A model generated the notes under the pieces. The model was not told the DNA's origin. It was given only the letters and a program-made list of their open reading frames with translations, and made no database searches. 64,000 nucleotides of DNA, taken from the NCBI GenBank assembly GCA_949284175.1, contig CASDVE010000003.1, forward strand, positions 124,001 to 188,000, given 5' to 3'. This document shows, piece by piece, positions 16,666-26,049 of the stretch. Positions within the stretch are counted from its first letter, which is position 1. Each line of letters starts with the position of its first letter. This DNA is from an uncultured Eubacteriales bacterium (GTDB lineage: Bacteria; Bacillota; Clostridia; Lachnospirales; Lachnospiraceae). Both the position numbers and the translations under genes were made by a program.

Positions 16666-18066
16666 ATGGAAGAAAAGAAAGAAGAGGTGTTGAGCACCAA
16701 GGAGAAATATCGCAAACTTAGTGAAAAGATCTTGATGGTATCAAGAAATGAATTGTATTTATCCATGCGTTTTTTGGACACTGCACTTGGAAGTCTTCGA
16801 TTTGAAATGAATCAGAATACATTTTTTGTAGGAACAGATGGAATTTCTATTTTTTATAATCCAAGATTTTTGATGGAACGCTATGGACAACACCCAGTTA
16901 TTGTCAATCGGGCGTATCTTCATATGGTGTTGCACGCCATGTTTCGCCATATTTGGAATCGAGAAGAGAGAGAAGAAGAGTATTGGAATACCGCTTGTGA
17001 TATTGTTGTAGAGTCCATCATTGATGGAATGGAGAGCCGAGCAGTGAAGCGTCTTATTCCGGATAAAAGACAAGAGATCTATGATGATATTCAAAAATTT
17101 CAGCCAGTCTTTACTGCGGAAGGTGTGTATCACTATTTAATCACAGCCCCTTTTACTTGGAAAGAGTTTAATGCCATCAGCACAGAATTCCTTGTGGATG
17201 ATCACAGTTTTTGGCATCACGAAAGTGAGAAAGGAGAAGGGGGCGAAGGGAAAGAACAAGGAGAACAAGAGCAAGAAAGCCAAGAGAAGAAACAGCAAGA
17301 TGGCTCACAAGAACAGCAAGCAAAGGCAAGGCAAAAACAGTGGCAAAAGATCACAGAACAAATGAAAACGGACATGGAAACTTTTCGAAAGCAAGCGGGA
17401 AACGAAGCAGGAAGTCTTTTAAAAGCACTACAAGTGGAAACAAGAATCAAACAGGACTTTCGAGCTTTCTTAAAGAGATTTGCGGTGTCGGGAGAAGAGA
17501 TGCACGTGGATATGGACTCCTTTGATTATGGGTTCTATCACTTTGGAATGGAGTTTTATGGAAATATGCCTTTAATTGAAGAGTTAGAATATCGAGAAAC
17601 GATGAAGATTGAAGAGTTTGTCATTGCCATTGACACGTCAGGCTCTTGTTCTGGTGAATTAGTGGAGAACTTTGTAAGAGAAACTTTTTCTATCTTAAAG
17701 GATTCTGAGAATTTTTTTCATAAGATCAAAGTGCATATCATTCAATGTGATAAAGAAGTTCAAGAAGATATTAAGATTACGGATCAAGAAGAACTTGATG
17801 CCTACTTAAAAGACTTTGAAATCAAAGGGCATGGAGGGACAGATTTTCGACCGGTGTTTGAATATGTGGCAAAGTTAAGGGAAGAAGGAGAGTTAAAAAA
17901 GTTAAAGGGACTTTTATACTTTACCGATGGATATGGAGAATATCCAAAGAAAAAAACGCCATACGATACTGTGTTTGTCTTTCCAGAGAGGGATTATGTT
18001 GAGCAAGATGTTCCGCCGTGGGCGATGAAATTAGTGCTTTTGGAAGAACAGATTATGAAAAAATAA
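16666..18066 (+). CDS. VWA-like protein with metallopeptidase-like N-terminus (DUF2201)
   Basis: A 466-residue cytoplasmic protein. The N-terminal half has a zinc-protease-like histidine cluster HMVLHAMFRH (His86, His90, His95) as in DUF2201 proteins; the usual HExxH glutamate is absent. A Glu/Gln-rich linker follows (about 185-230). The C-terminal VWA domain has a full metal-dependent adhesion site: DTSGS at 323-327, GGTDFRP and FTDGYG. It is the partner of the MoxR-type ATPase encoded just downstream; such pairs act as metal-insertion or remodelling chaperones. ATG 16666 has AGAAAGGAAA upstream. An in-frame ATG at 16597 lies inside the previous gene. Confidence 0.85.
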   Translation: MEEKKEEVLSTKEKYRKLSEKILMVSRNELYLSMRFLDTALGSLRFEMNQNTFFVGTDGISIFYNPRFLMERYGQHPVIVNRAYLHMVLHAMFRHIWNREEREEEYWNTACDIVVESIIDGMESRAVKRLIPDKRQEIYDDIQKFQPVFTAEGVYHYLITAPFTWKEFNAISTEFLVDDHSFWHHESEKGEGGEGKEQGEQEQESQEKKQQDGSQEQQAKARQKQWQKITEQMKTDMETFRKQAGNEAGSLLKALQVETRIKQDFRAFLKRFAVSGEEMHVDMDSFDYGFYHFGMEFYGNMPLIEELEYRETMKIEEFVIAIDTSGSCSGELVENFVRETFSILKDSENFFHKIKVHIIQCDKEVQEDIKITDQEELDAYLKDFEIKGHGGTDFRPVFEYVAKLREEGELKKLKGLLYFTDGYGEYPKKKTPYDTVFVFPERDYVEQDVPPWAMKLVLLEEQIMKK

Positions 18067-18168
18067 CTAGTGATAAGAAAGAAACATTATATTAGGAAGG
18101 AGTGTTATAGGTTATCAAGAAGATTAGAAGATAGGAATAAGAGAAATCGTAGCCTATAACGATACAAT

Positions 18169-19719
18169 ATGAACATTAAAAGAGCAAAAGAAGAATTAAA
18201 ACATACCATTGAGGCATATTTAAAGAAAGACGAGTTTGGAAATTATAAAATTCCTCCTGTGAATCAAAGACCATTGTTGTTAATTGGTCCTCCAGGGATT
18301 GGAAAAACTGCTATTATGGAACAAGTAGCAAGGGAATGCAAAGTTGGACTGGTGTCTTATACCATTACCCACCATACAAGACAAAGTGCTATTGGGTTGC
18401 CATTTATTGAAGAAAAGGAATTTAATGGAAAGAAATACAACGTGACAGAGTATACTATGAGTGAAATTATTGCATCTGTTTACGAAAAAATCGAACAAAC
18501 AGGGATAAAAGAAGGAATTTTATTCTTGGATGAAATTAACTGTGTGTCCGAAACATTAGCACCAACGATGCTTCAATTTTTGCAAGGAAAGACATTTGGA
18601 AACCACAAAGTGCCAGAAGGATTCATTATCGTATCCGCTGGAAACCCACCAGAATACAATCGTTCCGTTCGTGAGTTTGATATTGTAACACTGGATCGCG
18701 TGCGAAAAATGGAGATTGAAGAAGATTATCAGGCGTTTAAAGAATATGGCTATAAAAATGGGCTTCATGATAGTATTTTATCCTATTTGGAACTGAAAAA
18801 AGAGAACTTCTATCGCATTGAAACAACTGTGGATGGAAAAAGTTTTGTCACTGCCAGAGGATGGGAAGATTTGTCACGCATGATCTATCTCTATGAAGAG
18901 ATGGGGCTTGCTTTGGATGAAGAACTTGTCTATCAGTATTTACAGCATAAAAAGACAGCCAAAGATTTTACTTCCTACTTTGAACTTTATAAAAAATATA
19001 AAACCGATTATAAGATACATGAAATGTTATGCGGAACAGAGCCAATTACAGTTTCAGAGCAGTTAAAACAATCAGCCTTTGATGAAAAACTCAGTGTGAT
19101 CAGCTTATTTATTAGCAAGTTAACCGAGAACTTTAAAGAAACAGAGTGGATGGATGTTTTTGTATCCAAGTTATATGAAAAATTAAATGACATAAAATAT
19201 TTGCTCACAAAAGAGGGAGAGTTGATAGGAGAAGAAGATTTTTATAAAACTTTTTGGGAGGCAGAACCTCTAAAATTATTAGAACGTATGGCGGAACGAG
19301 TAGAAGAAGAATATAGTTCTTTAAAAAAGGCAGGACTTCTTGGAAGAGAAGAAGAGCGATTATATCTTATGCTAGCAAAGGTTTTATTTAGCTATGTGTA
19401 TGAAGTGAAGGAAAGAGGAGCTAAGACAGGGGAAGAAGTGATGGAAATTCTTCGTACTCTTTTTGGAAAGGAAGCAAAGAAGAGAGAAGAAGTCATTGAA
19501 AATGCAGGACAACAACTACAATTAGCCTTTGAATTTATGGAGAAAAACTTTGGAGAAAGTCAAGAGATGGTAATCTTTTTGACAGAACTCACTGCCAACT
19601 ATTATAGCATGAACTATATTAGAGAATATGGCTCTAAAGAGTACTATAAGTACCATAAAGATCTATTATTAAGTGAGAGAAAAGAAGAGTTATTAAGAGA
19701 GATTCAAATGGTATTATAA
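18169..19719 (+). CDS. MoxR-type AAA+ ATPase (AAA_5)
   Basis: A 516-residue AAA+ ATPase. Walker A is GPPGIGKT (residues 40-47), Walker B is ILFLDEIN, and a sensor-1 asparagine sits in VSAGNPP. The C-terminal ~200 residues are a helical extension not shared with short MoxR proteins. Together with the VWA gene before it, it forms a MoxR/VWA pair like RavA-ViaA, expected to remodel a target protein complex using ATP. The gene order (VWA first) is the reverse of the commonest arrangement. The gap before it is 102 bases without a clear promoter, so co-transcription is likely. Confidence 0.87.
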   Translation: MNIKRAKEELKHTIEAYLKKDEFGNYKIPPVNQRPLLLIGPPGIGKTAIMEQVARECKVGLVSYTITHHTRQSAIGLPFIEEKEFNGKKYNVTEYTMSEIIASVYEKIEQTGIKEGILFLDEINCVSETLAPTMLQFLQGKTFGNHKVPEGFIIVSAGNPPEYNRSVREFDIVTLDRVRKMEIEEDYQAFKEYGYKNGLHDSILSYLELKKENFYRIETTVDGKSFVTARGWEDLSRMIYLYEEMGLALDEELVYQYLQHKKTAKDFTSYFELYKKYKTDYKIHEMLCGTEPITVSEQLKQSAFDEKLSVISLFISKLTENFKETEWMDVFVSKLYEKLNDIKYLLTKEGELIGEEDFYKTFWEAEPLKLLERMAERVEEEYSSLKKAGLLGREEERLYLMLAKVLFSYVYEVKERGAKTGEEVMEILRTLFGKEAKKREEVIENAGQQLQLAFEFMEKNFGESQEMVIFLTELTANYYSMNYIREYGSKEYYKYHKDLLLSERKEELLREIQMVL

Positions 19720-19834
19720 AAACATTCCATTATAACAAATATCCAAAAAATGGAATAATCACCAACAAAAATACCCTATTCCACTATTAAGTTCTATTCA
19801 TTATGTAGAAGTTAGATAGAATCTTTATGAGCCA

Positions 19835-19863
19835 TTGACGTGAAAAACAAACATAAGTATACT
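19835..19863 (+). promoter_or_regulatory. Promoter of the first MATE gene
   Basis: TTGACG (19835-19840) and TATACT (19858-19863) are separated by 17 bases, about 50 bases before the GTG start of the exporter gene. Confidence 0.65.
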
Positions 19864-19913
19864 CTAAAATTGATACAGAAATCTCATCCCTATGAGAAGA
19901 TGAAGGAGGAAGG

Positions 19914-21281
19914 GTGTCAAACAATAGGGTAAAATGTTTTGGCATGGAAAAGGGTATGACAAATGATATGACACAAGGGAAGGCAATGAAATTATTAGTT
20001 TCTTTTATGCTTCCAGTTTTGGCGGGAAATATTTTTCAGCAATTTTATAACGTTGTAGATTCTGTGATTGTTGGACAATTCTTAGGAGAAGATGCTTTGG
20101 CAGCCGTTGGCTCTACGGGATCGGTTGTGTTTTTAGTCTGGGGACTTGTGTCGGGGCTTACGAGTGGATTTTCTGTGGTCATCGCACAACAATTTGGTGC
20201 AAAGAATTGGAAAGGGATGAAACATTATGAAAGCGTGTCCATTTTGTTATGTATTGGAATTGCGATTCTCATGACAATAGTTTTGTTTCTTACCATTGAT
20301 CCTATTTTGCAGATGATGAATACAGATCTAACCATTTATGAAGACACAAGAGGGTACCTTTCCGTTTTATTCAATGGAATTAGTATTACCTTTATTTTTA
20401 ATATATTAGCCGGAATGTTGCGAGCGTTGGGAGATAGTAAGACACCATTAATTTTTCTTGTAATCTCTTCTATCATTAACATTGTTCTTGATATTGTATT
20501 CATTGTCAATGTGAAGTTAGGAGTAGCAGGAGCTGCTTATGCCACCTTGATTGCACAGTTTGTTTCGGCTGTACTTTGTGTGGTACATATTATAAGGAAA
20601 TATGATATTTTGAAATTATCCAAAAAAGAAATTGAGTTTTCTTTCAAAAGTGCGAAACGATTATTGGCAGTTGGAGTGCCGATGGGGCTTCAATTTTCCA
20701 TTACTGCCATTGGAACAATGATAGTACAGGCGTCTTTGAATACGTTAGGAACTGCCTATATCGCAGGTTTTGCCGGAGCAGGAAAAATTCAAAACATTAC
20801 CACACAAGCCTTCCCGTCATTAGGGGTAGCTATGGCAACCTATGTTGGGCAAAATTATGGTGCAGGAAGAATTGATAGAATCAAAGAAGGAGTTAAGGCT
20901 TCCATTGTCATTAATCTTTGTTTTAGCATTCTTTCCATGATCATTATTTATGGACTTGGAACACAATTAATGAATATCTTCACATCGGATGGAAATGTGG
21001 AAATGATTCAGCATGGGGTGCGGTATCTCCATATCGCTGTTTGGTTTTATATTCCGTTGGGATTTATTTATATTTATCGAAACACATTACAAGGACTTGG
21101 GGATGGCTTTGTTCCAATGATGGGTGGTGTGTTTGAATTAATAGGAAGAGCGGTTGCAATCGCTATTTTAGCCCCTATTTTTCACTATGACGGCATCTGT
21201 ATGTCTGATCCGATTGCGTGGATTATGGCATTGATACCGCTAATCCCTGTTTATTATTGGAGAATGGGAAAATTGAAATAA
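19914..21281 (+). CDS. MATE family efflux transporter
   Basis: A 455-residue, 12-helix multidrug and toxin extrusion family protein with the family's two-fold repeat. The first half opens LVSFMLPVLAGNIFQQFYNV and the second half repeats a similar pattern (LLAVGVPMGLQFSI). The usual length is about 450. It is monocistronic, with its own promoter and terminator. The start is taken as GTG 19914, four bases after AGGAGG; ATG 19944 is possible but has a weaker site. Substrate unknown. Confidence 0.88.
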   Translation: MSNNRVKCFGMEKGMTNDMTQGKAMKLLVSFMLPVLAGNIFQQFYNVVDSVIVGQFLGEDALAAVGSTGSVVFLVWGLVSGLTSGFSVVIAQQFGAKNWKGMKHYESVSILLCIGIAILMTIVLFLTIDPILQMMNTDLTIYEDTRGYLSVLFNGISITFIFNILAGMLRALGDSKTPLIFLVISSIINIVLDIVFIVNVKLGVAGAAYATLIAQFVSAVLCVVHIIRKYDILKLSKKEIEFSFKSAKRLLAVGVPMGLQFSITAIGTMIVQASLNTLGTAYIAGFAGAGKIQNITTQAFPSLGVAMATYVGQNYGAGRIDRIKEGVKASIVINLCFSILSMIIIYGLGTQLMNIFTSDGNVEMIQHGVRYLHIAVWFYIPLGFIYIYRNTLQGLGDGFVPMMGGVFELIGRAVAIAILAPIFHYDGICMSDPIAWIMALIPLIPVYYWRMGKLK

Positions 21282-21293
21282 AAGAAAGTGCTT

Positions 21294-21331
21294 GAAGCTG
21301 TTGTAAAACTAGATTTTACAACAGCTTCTTT
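21294..21331 (+). terminator. Terminator of the first MATE gene
   Basis: A perfect 15-base-pair stem (21294-21308 with 21314-21328) closes a five-base loop and is followed by only three T. The very strong stem lies 13 bases after the stop codon. The rest of the 21282-21727 gap holds the PFOR promoter and leader. Confidence 0.65.
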
Positions 21332-21514
21332 GCGATGTAAGAAAAACAAATGGATGGATGAATTTTATGATAAATTATCTTTATGCAAAAATAACAACTT
21401 CTAATGGATATTTTTAAAGAAGATCTGCGTGAATGGAAACCTGATAAAAATAATCGGATTTAAATAAAAAATAAAATTGTGAAATATGTATAAAAATAAA
21501 AAAAAAACTGTACA

Positions 21515-21554
21515 AAATTATACTATATTTTTTCTGTAAAGTGTAGTATAATTT
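21515..21554 (+). promoter_or_regulatory. PFOR promoter region with an inverted repeat over the -10 box
   Basis: AAATTATACTA (21515-21525) and TAGTATAATTT (21544-21554) form perfect 11-base arms. The right arm contains the only good -10 box upstream of PFOR, TATAAT at 21547-21552; no matching -35 box is clear. A protein bound across the arms would cover the promoter, so this may be where an activator or redox regulator acts. The transcript would then carry a leader of about 170 bases, which includes small hairpins (e.g. AAATGG/CCATTT) before the TAGGAGG site. Confidence 0.5.
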
Positions 21555-21727
21555 AAAACAGTTTAGTATGTATTCCATGTATACAGTATACTTTGTGAAT
21601 TGGCATAAATTGCACTTCCCATTCCCAGAGTTTCGTTGTAGAATATATACTAGTTAATACTGCAAAAGGAATGTAGTATTCAACAAATGGAAAACCATTT
21701 ACGTTTATTTTAGGAGGTAAAGTAGAA

Positions 21728-24700
21728 ATGGCAAGAAAAATGAAAACCATGGATGGTAATACTGCTGCTGCTCACGTATCTTATGCGTTTACTGATGTAG
21801 CTGCCATCTATCCAATCACACCATCTTCTCCAATGGCTGATTACACAGATATGTGGGCAACTCAGGGAAGAAAAAATATTTTTGGACATCCAGTTGTAAT
21901 GTCTGAAATGCAGTCAGAAGCAGGTGCTGCTGGTGCAGTTCATGGTTCTTTACAGGCTGGTGCATTAACAACAACTTATACAGCATCTCAGGGATTATTA
22001 TTAATGATTCCTAACTTATACAAAATCGCTGGTGAATTATTACCAGGCGTTGTGCATGTATCTGCTCGTGCTTTAGCTAGCCATGCGTTATCTATCTTTG
22101 GTGATCACTCTGATATCTACGCTTGCCGTCAGACAGGTTTTGCTCAATTATGTGCAAGTAATGTACAAGAAGTTATGGACTTAGGAGCAGTTGCTCACTT
22201 AACAGCAATTGAAGGTCGTGTTCCATTCATGCACTTCTTTGACGGTTTCAGAACATCTCACGAAATTCAAAAAATTGAAATCTGGGATTATGATGACTTA
22301 AAAGATATGTGTGATATGGAAGCTGTTGAAGCATTCCGTAACCGTGCATTAAATCCAGAGCATCCAGTAATTCGTGGTACAGCTCAAAACCCTGATGTAT
22401 TCTTCCAAGCAAGAGAAGCATCTAACCCTTACTACAATGCAGTGCCAGAGTTAACTCAGAAATACATGGACAAAGTTAACGAAAAAATTGGTACAAACTA
22501 TAAATTATTCAACTACTATGGTGCAGAAGATGCAGAACACGTTATCATTGCTATGGGTTCTGTATGTGATACAATCGATGAAACAATCGACTACTTAGTA
22601 GCTGGTGGTGCTAAAGTCGGTGTTGTTAAAGTTCGTCTTTACAGACCATTTAGTGCAAAACACTTAGTAGAAGCTATCCCTGCAACTGTAAAACAGATCA
22701 CAGTTCTTGATAGAACAAAAGAACCAGGTGCATTTGGTGAACCATTATACTTAGATGTAGTTGCTGCTCTTAGAGGAACACAGTTTGAAAAAGCTACTAT
22801 CCTTTCTGGACGTTACGGATTAGGTTCTAAAGACACAATCCCAGCTGACATCATCGCTGTATATAACAATACAACAAAAGACAAATTCACACTTGGTATT
22901 GTGGATGACGTTACACACTTATCATTAGAAAGAGGCGAAAGCCCTAACACAACTCCAGAAAGCACAATCAGCTGTAAATTCTGGGGACTTGGTGCTGATG
23001 GTACAGTAGGTGCTAACAAAAACTCTATTAAGATCATCGGTGATCATACAGATATGTATGCTCAGGCTTACTTTGATTATGACTCTAAAAAATCTGGTGG
23101 TGTAACAATTTCCCACTTACGTTTTGGTAAAGACCCAATCAAAGCAACATACTTAATCAATAAAGCTAACTTTGTTGCATGTCATATGCCTGCTTATATT
23201 ACAAAATATAACATGGTTCAAGACTTAAAAGATGGTGGTACATTCTTACTTAACTGTACATGGACGCCAGAAGAAGTTGGTGAACACTTACCAGGACAAG
23301 TGAAAAAATACATGGCTGATCACAACATCAAATTCTATATCATTGATGGTTTCAAGATCGGTAAAGAAATCGGACTTGGTGGACGTATCAACACAGTTCT
23401 TCAGTCTGCATTCTTCAAATTAGCAAACATCATCCCAGCAGAAGATGCAATTCAGTACATGAAAGATGCTGCAACAGCTTCTTACTCTAAAAAAGGTGAT
23501 GACATCGTTAAGATGAACCACGAAGCGATCGAAGCAGGTGCTAACAATGTTGTTGAAGTACCAGTTCCAGCTGAATGGGCTAACTGCGAAGCAGAAAGTT
23601 TATTAAAACCAGTTACAGGTGACAGAGAAGACGTAGTAAGCTATGTTAACTCTATCCAGAACGCTATCAACTCTCAGACAGGTAATGATCTTCCTGTATC
23701 TGCATTCGTTGAATATGCAGATGGTACACTTCCATTAGGTTCTGCTGCTTACGAAAAACGTGGTGTAGCTATCGATGTTCCAGTATGGAATCCAGATAAC
23801 TGTATCCAATGTAACTTCTGTTCTTATGTTTGTCCACACGCTACAATTCGTCCAGTAGCATTAGACGAAGAAGCTATGAAGAACGCTCCAGAATACCCAA
23901 CACTTGATATGACAGGTGTTCCAGGTGTGAAATTCGCTATGTCTGTATCAGTTCTTGACTGTACAGGATGTGGTTCTTGTGCAAACGTTTGTCCAGGTAA
24001 AAAAGGAAATAAAGCGTTAACAATGCAACCAATCGGCGATAACTATGACAAACAGGATATGTTTGATTATGGTGTGAAATTAGACGTTCCAACAGCTGTT
24101 ACAGATAAATTCAAAGAATCTACTGTAAAAGGAAGCCAGTTCAGACAACCATTACTTGAGTTCTCAGGAGCTTGTGGTGGATGTGGTGAAACACCATATG
24201 CAAAATTAGTTACTCAGTTATTCGGTGATAGAATGTACATCGCTAACGCAACAGGATGTTCTTCTATCTGGGGTGGATCTTCACCTGCATCACCATACAC
24301 AGTGAACAAAGAAGGAAGAGGACCAGCTTGGGCTAACTCTTTATTCGAAGACAACGCTGAATTTGGTTATGGTATGAGATTAGCTCAGGATGCTTTAAGA
24401 TCTCGTGTTATCGCAGCAGCTGAAACAATCGCAGCTACAACAGATGACGCTGACTTAAAAGCAAAAGTAGAAGCATTCTTAGCGACAAAAGATTCAAGCA
24501 CAGACAACGCTCAGCCAACGAGAGAATTAATCGCTGCATTAGAAGCAAAAGATTGTGATTGTCCTGAAAGAGCTGAAATCTTAGCAAACAAAGACTTCGC
24601 ATCTAAGAAATCTCAATGGATCTTCGGTGGTGACGGATGGGCTTACGATATCGGATTCGGTGGTGTTGACCACGTATTAGCAGCTGGAAAAGATGTTAAT

Positions 24701-25252
24701 ATTTTAGTATTCGATACAGAAGTTTACTCTAACACAGGTGGACAGGCATCTAAAGCTACTCCAACAGGTTCTATCGCTCAGTTCGCTGCTGGTGGTAAAG
24801 ATGTGAAGAAAAAAGACCTTGCTGCAATCGCTATGAGCTACGGATACATCTATGTAGCACAGATTTCTCAAGGTGCTGATATGAACCAGTGCTTAAAAGC
24901 TATCAAAGAAGCAGAAGCATACAATGGTCCATCTTTAATCATTGCTTACGCTCCATGTATCAACCACGGTATCAAAGGTGGTATGAAAAATGCTCAGGCA
25001 GAAGAAAAACGTGCAGTTGAAGCAGGTTACTGGCACTTATTCAGATTCAATCCTGAATTAGAAGCAGAAGGAAAGAATCCATTTATCTTAGATAGCAAAG
25101 CACCATCTGCTGATTACAAAGAGTTCATCATGAGCGAAGTTCGTTACAACAGACTTGCTCGTACAAACCCAGAAAGAGCACAAGAACTCTTCAATAAAGC
25201 AGCAGAAGATGCTAAGAAGAAATACGAAAAATTAGTTGAAATGGCTAAATAA
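21728..25252 (+). CDS. nifJ: Pyruvate:ferredoxin (flavodoxin) oxidoreductase, single chain
   Basis: A 1174-residue homodimer-type PFOR that converts pyruvate and CoA to acetyl-CoA and CO2, passing electrons to ferredoxin: the central step of anaerobic pyruvate metabolism. The N-terminal pyrimidine-binding domain has YPITPSSPMADY. A ferredoxin domain holds two 4Fe-4S sites (CIQCNFCSYVCP and CTGCGSCANVCP), a third cluster begins at CGGCGETPY, and the thiamine-diphosphate site is GDGWAYDIGFGG. Codon use is strikingly different from its neighbours (many TAC, AAC, ATC and GGT), as in very highly expressed genes. A strong AGGAGG site precedes the ATG. Confidence 0.97.
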   Translation: MARKMKTMDGNTAAAHVSYAFTDVAAIYPITPSSPMADYTDMWATQGRKNIFGHPVVMSEMQSEAGAAGAVHGSLQAGALTTTYTASQGLLLMIPNLYKIAGELLPGVVHVSARALASHALSIFGDHSDIYACRQTGFAQLCASNVQEVMDLGAVAHLTAIEGRVPFMHFFDGFRTSHEIQKIEIWDYDDLKDMCDMEAVEAFRNRALNPEHPVIRGTAQNPDVFFQAREASNPYYNAVPELTQKYMDKVNEKIGTNYKLFNYYGAEDAEHVIIAMGSVCDTIDETIDYLVAGGAKVGVVKVRLYRPFSAKHLVEAIPATVKQITVLDRTKEPGAFGEPLYLDVVAALRGTQFEKATILSGRYGLGSKDTIPADIIAVYNNTTKDKFTLGIVDDVTHLSLERGESPNTTPESTISCKFWGLGADGTVGANKNSIKIIGDHTDMYAQAYFDYDSKKSGGVTISHLRFGKDPIKATYLINKANFVACHMPAYITKYNMVQDLKDGGTFLLNCTWTPEEVGEHLPGQVKKYMADHNIKFYIIDGFKIGKEIGLGGRINTVLQSAFFKLANIIPAEDAIQYMKDAATASYSKKGDDIVKMNHEAIEAGANNVVEVPVPAEWANCEAESLLKPVTGDREDVVSYVNSIQNAINSQTGNDLPVSAFVEYADGTLPLGSAAYEKRGVAIDVPVWNPDNCIQCNFCSYVCPHATIRPVALDEEAMKNAPEYPTLDMTGVPGVKFAMSVSVLDCTGCGSCANVCPGKKGNKALTMQPIGDNYDKQDMFDYGVKLDVPTAVTDKFKESTVKGSQFRQPLLEFSGACGGCGETPYAKLVTQLFGDRMYIANATGCSSIWGGSSPASPYTVNKEGRGPAWANSLFEDNAEFGYGMRLAQDALRSRVIAAAETIAATTDDADLKAKVEAFLATKDSSTDNAQPTRELIAALEAKDCDCPERAEILANKDFASKKSQWIFGGDGWAYDIGFGGVDHVLAAGKDVNILVFDTEVYSNTGGQASKATPTGSIAQFAAGGKDVKKKDLAAIAMSYGYIYVAQISQGADMNQCLKAIKEAEAYNGPSLIIAYAPCINHGIKGGMKNAQAEEKRAVEAGYWHLFRFNPELEAEGKNPFILDSKAPSADYKEFIMSEVRYNRLARTNPERAQELFNKAAEDAKKKYEKLVEMAK

Positions 25253-25298
25253 TTTCGAAATGAAAATATAGAATTTCATCTTTGTAGGTGAAAAAGTG

Positions 25299-25333
25299 AG
25301 GGTGGGGACTTTGATGTTCCCACCCTTTTTTTC
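25299..25333 (+). terminator. Terminator of the PFOR gene
   Basis: A GC-rich stem (AGGGTGGGGA with TTCCCACCCT) is followed by seven T, 47 bases after the stop codon. It is a classic strong intrinsic terminator. The rest of the 332-base gap up to 25584 holds only the promoter at 25423-25451. Confidence 0.9.
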
Positions 25334-25422
25334 TTTGGTAAAAATTTACAAAAATCTAAATTTGAATGTATGATTGTACAAAAATAGAAAAGAAAATTCA
25401 AAAAATATGTTGATTGTTCGTA

Positions 25423-25451
25423 TTTACAAGATTTTTAAACAGTGGTAATAT
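25423..25451 (+). promoter_or_regulatory. Promoter of the MoaC-like gene
   Basis: TTTACA (25423-25428) and TAATAT (25446-25451) are spaced by 17 bases. The leader to the start codon would be about 125 bases long. Confidence 0.5.
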
Positions 25452-25584
25452 ATGGGAAGGTTTCAGAGAATGACAAAATATAAAATGACACAATACTTGA
25501 ACTATAAAAGAAATAGGACTAGTTTTGGAGTGGCGTGGAGGACATAATATTTCTTATGTTTTATAAAAGAAAGGATGTTTTGTT

Positions 25585-25983
25585 ATGATGAATAGAAAAA
25601 ATGAAAATGATGGTTTTATGGCATCTGCTAGAGCAATCATTACAATGAAACCAGAAACTTTGAACGGATTTATGGATAATCAAAATAGAGAATTGAAAGA
25701 AATGCGATATTCTGCGGAAGATGCAGGATTTATTGCCGCAAAAAAAACACAGCAAGCGATTCCAATGTGTTTTCCATTACCAATGGAAGCCTTTCAGTTT
25801 GAATTTTCAAAACAGGCGGATGATAAAATGGAAATCCGTTGCCATATTCATACAAAAAGAGAAAGAACAAGTGCGGGAATGGAGGCGTTATCTGCGGCTT
25901 CTATGGCAGCATTTGTATTAAAAGATATGTGTAACAGTATTGATTCAGATATGAATGTCAGCGATGTTGAAATTTTAAGATAA
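25585..25983 (+). CDS. MoaC-like protein missing catalytic residues
   Basis: A 132-residue protein that aligns by eye to cyclic pyranopterin monophosphate synthase MoaC (usual length about 160). Family marks are MKPETL (21-26), FIAAKKTQQAIPMCFPLP (49-66), GMEALSAAS (98-106) and DMCNSIDSDM (114-123). The family's catalytic histidine in IPLCHPL is Phe63 here, and the lysine of DMCK is Asn117. The C-terminal LLxKSGGKSG tail is absent. The lysine in AAKKT and the M-E pair are retained. No other molybdenum-cofactor gene is in the window. It is probably a diverged paralogue with a different or non-enzymatic role. An AAAGGA site precedes the ATG. Confidence 0.75.
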   Translation: MMNRKNENDGFMASARAIITMKPETLNGFMDNQNRELKEMRYSAEDAGFIAAKKTQQAIPMCFPLPMEAFQFEFSKQADDKMEIRCHIHTKRERTSAGMEALSAASMAAFVLKDMCNSIDSDMNVSDVEILR

Positions 25984-26049
25984 AGTTGCATTTTTTTGGA
26001 TCTTTCACGTAAACAAGAGTATGTTATAAGATTGGAACAGGTATAGACA

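Noticed and set aside
17217-17450. Low-complexity Glu/Gln-rich stretch as a repeat or array
   Set aside because: It is the charged linker between the two domains of the VWA protein, not a DNA repeat.
19723-19756. ATTCCATT ... AATGGAAT inverted repeat after the long MoxR gene
   Set aside because: The loop is 17 bases and no T-run follows, so I do not call it a terminator.
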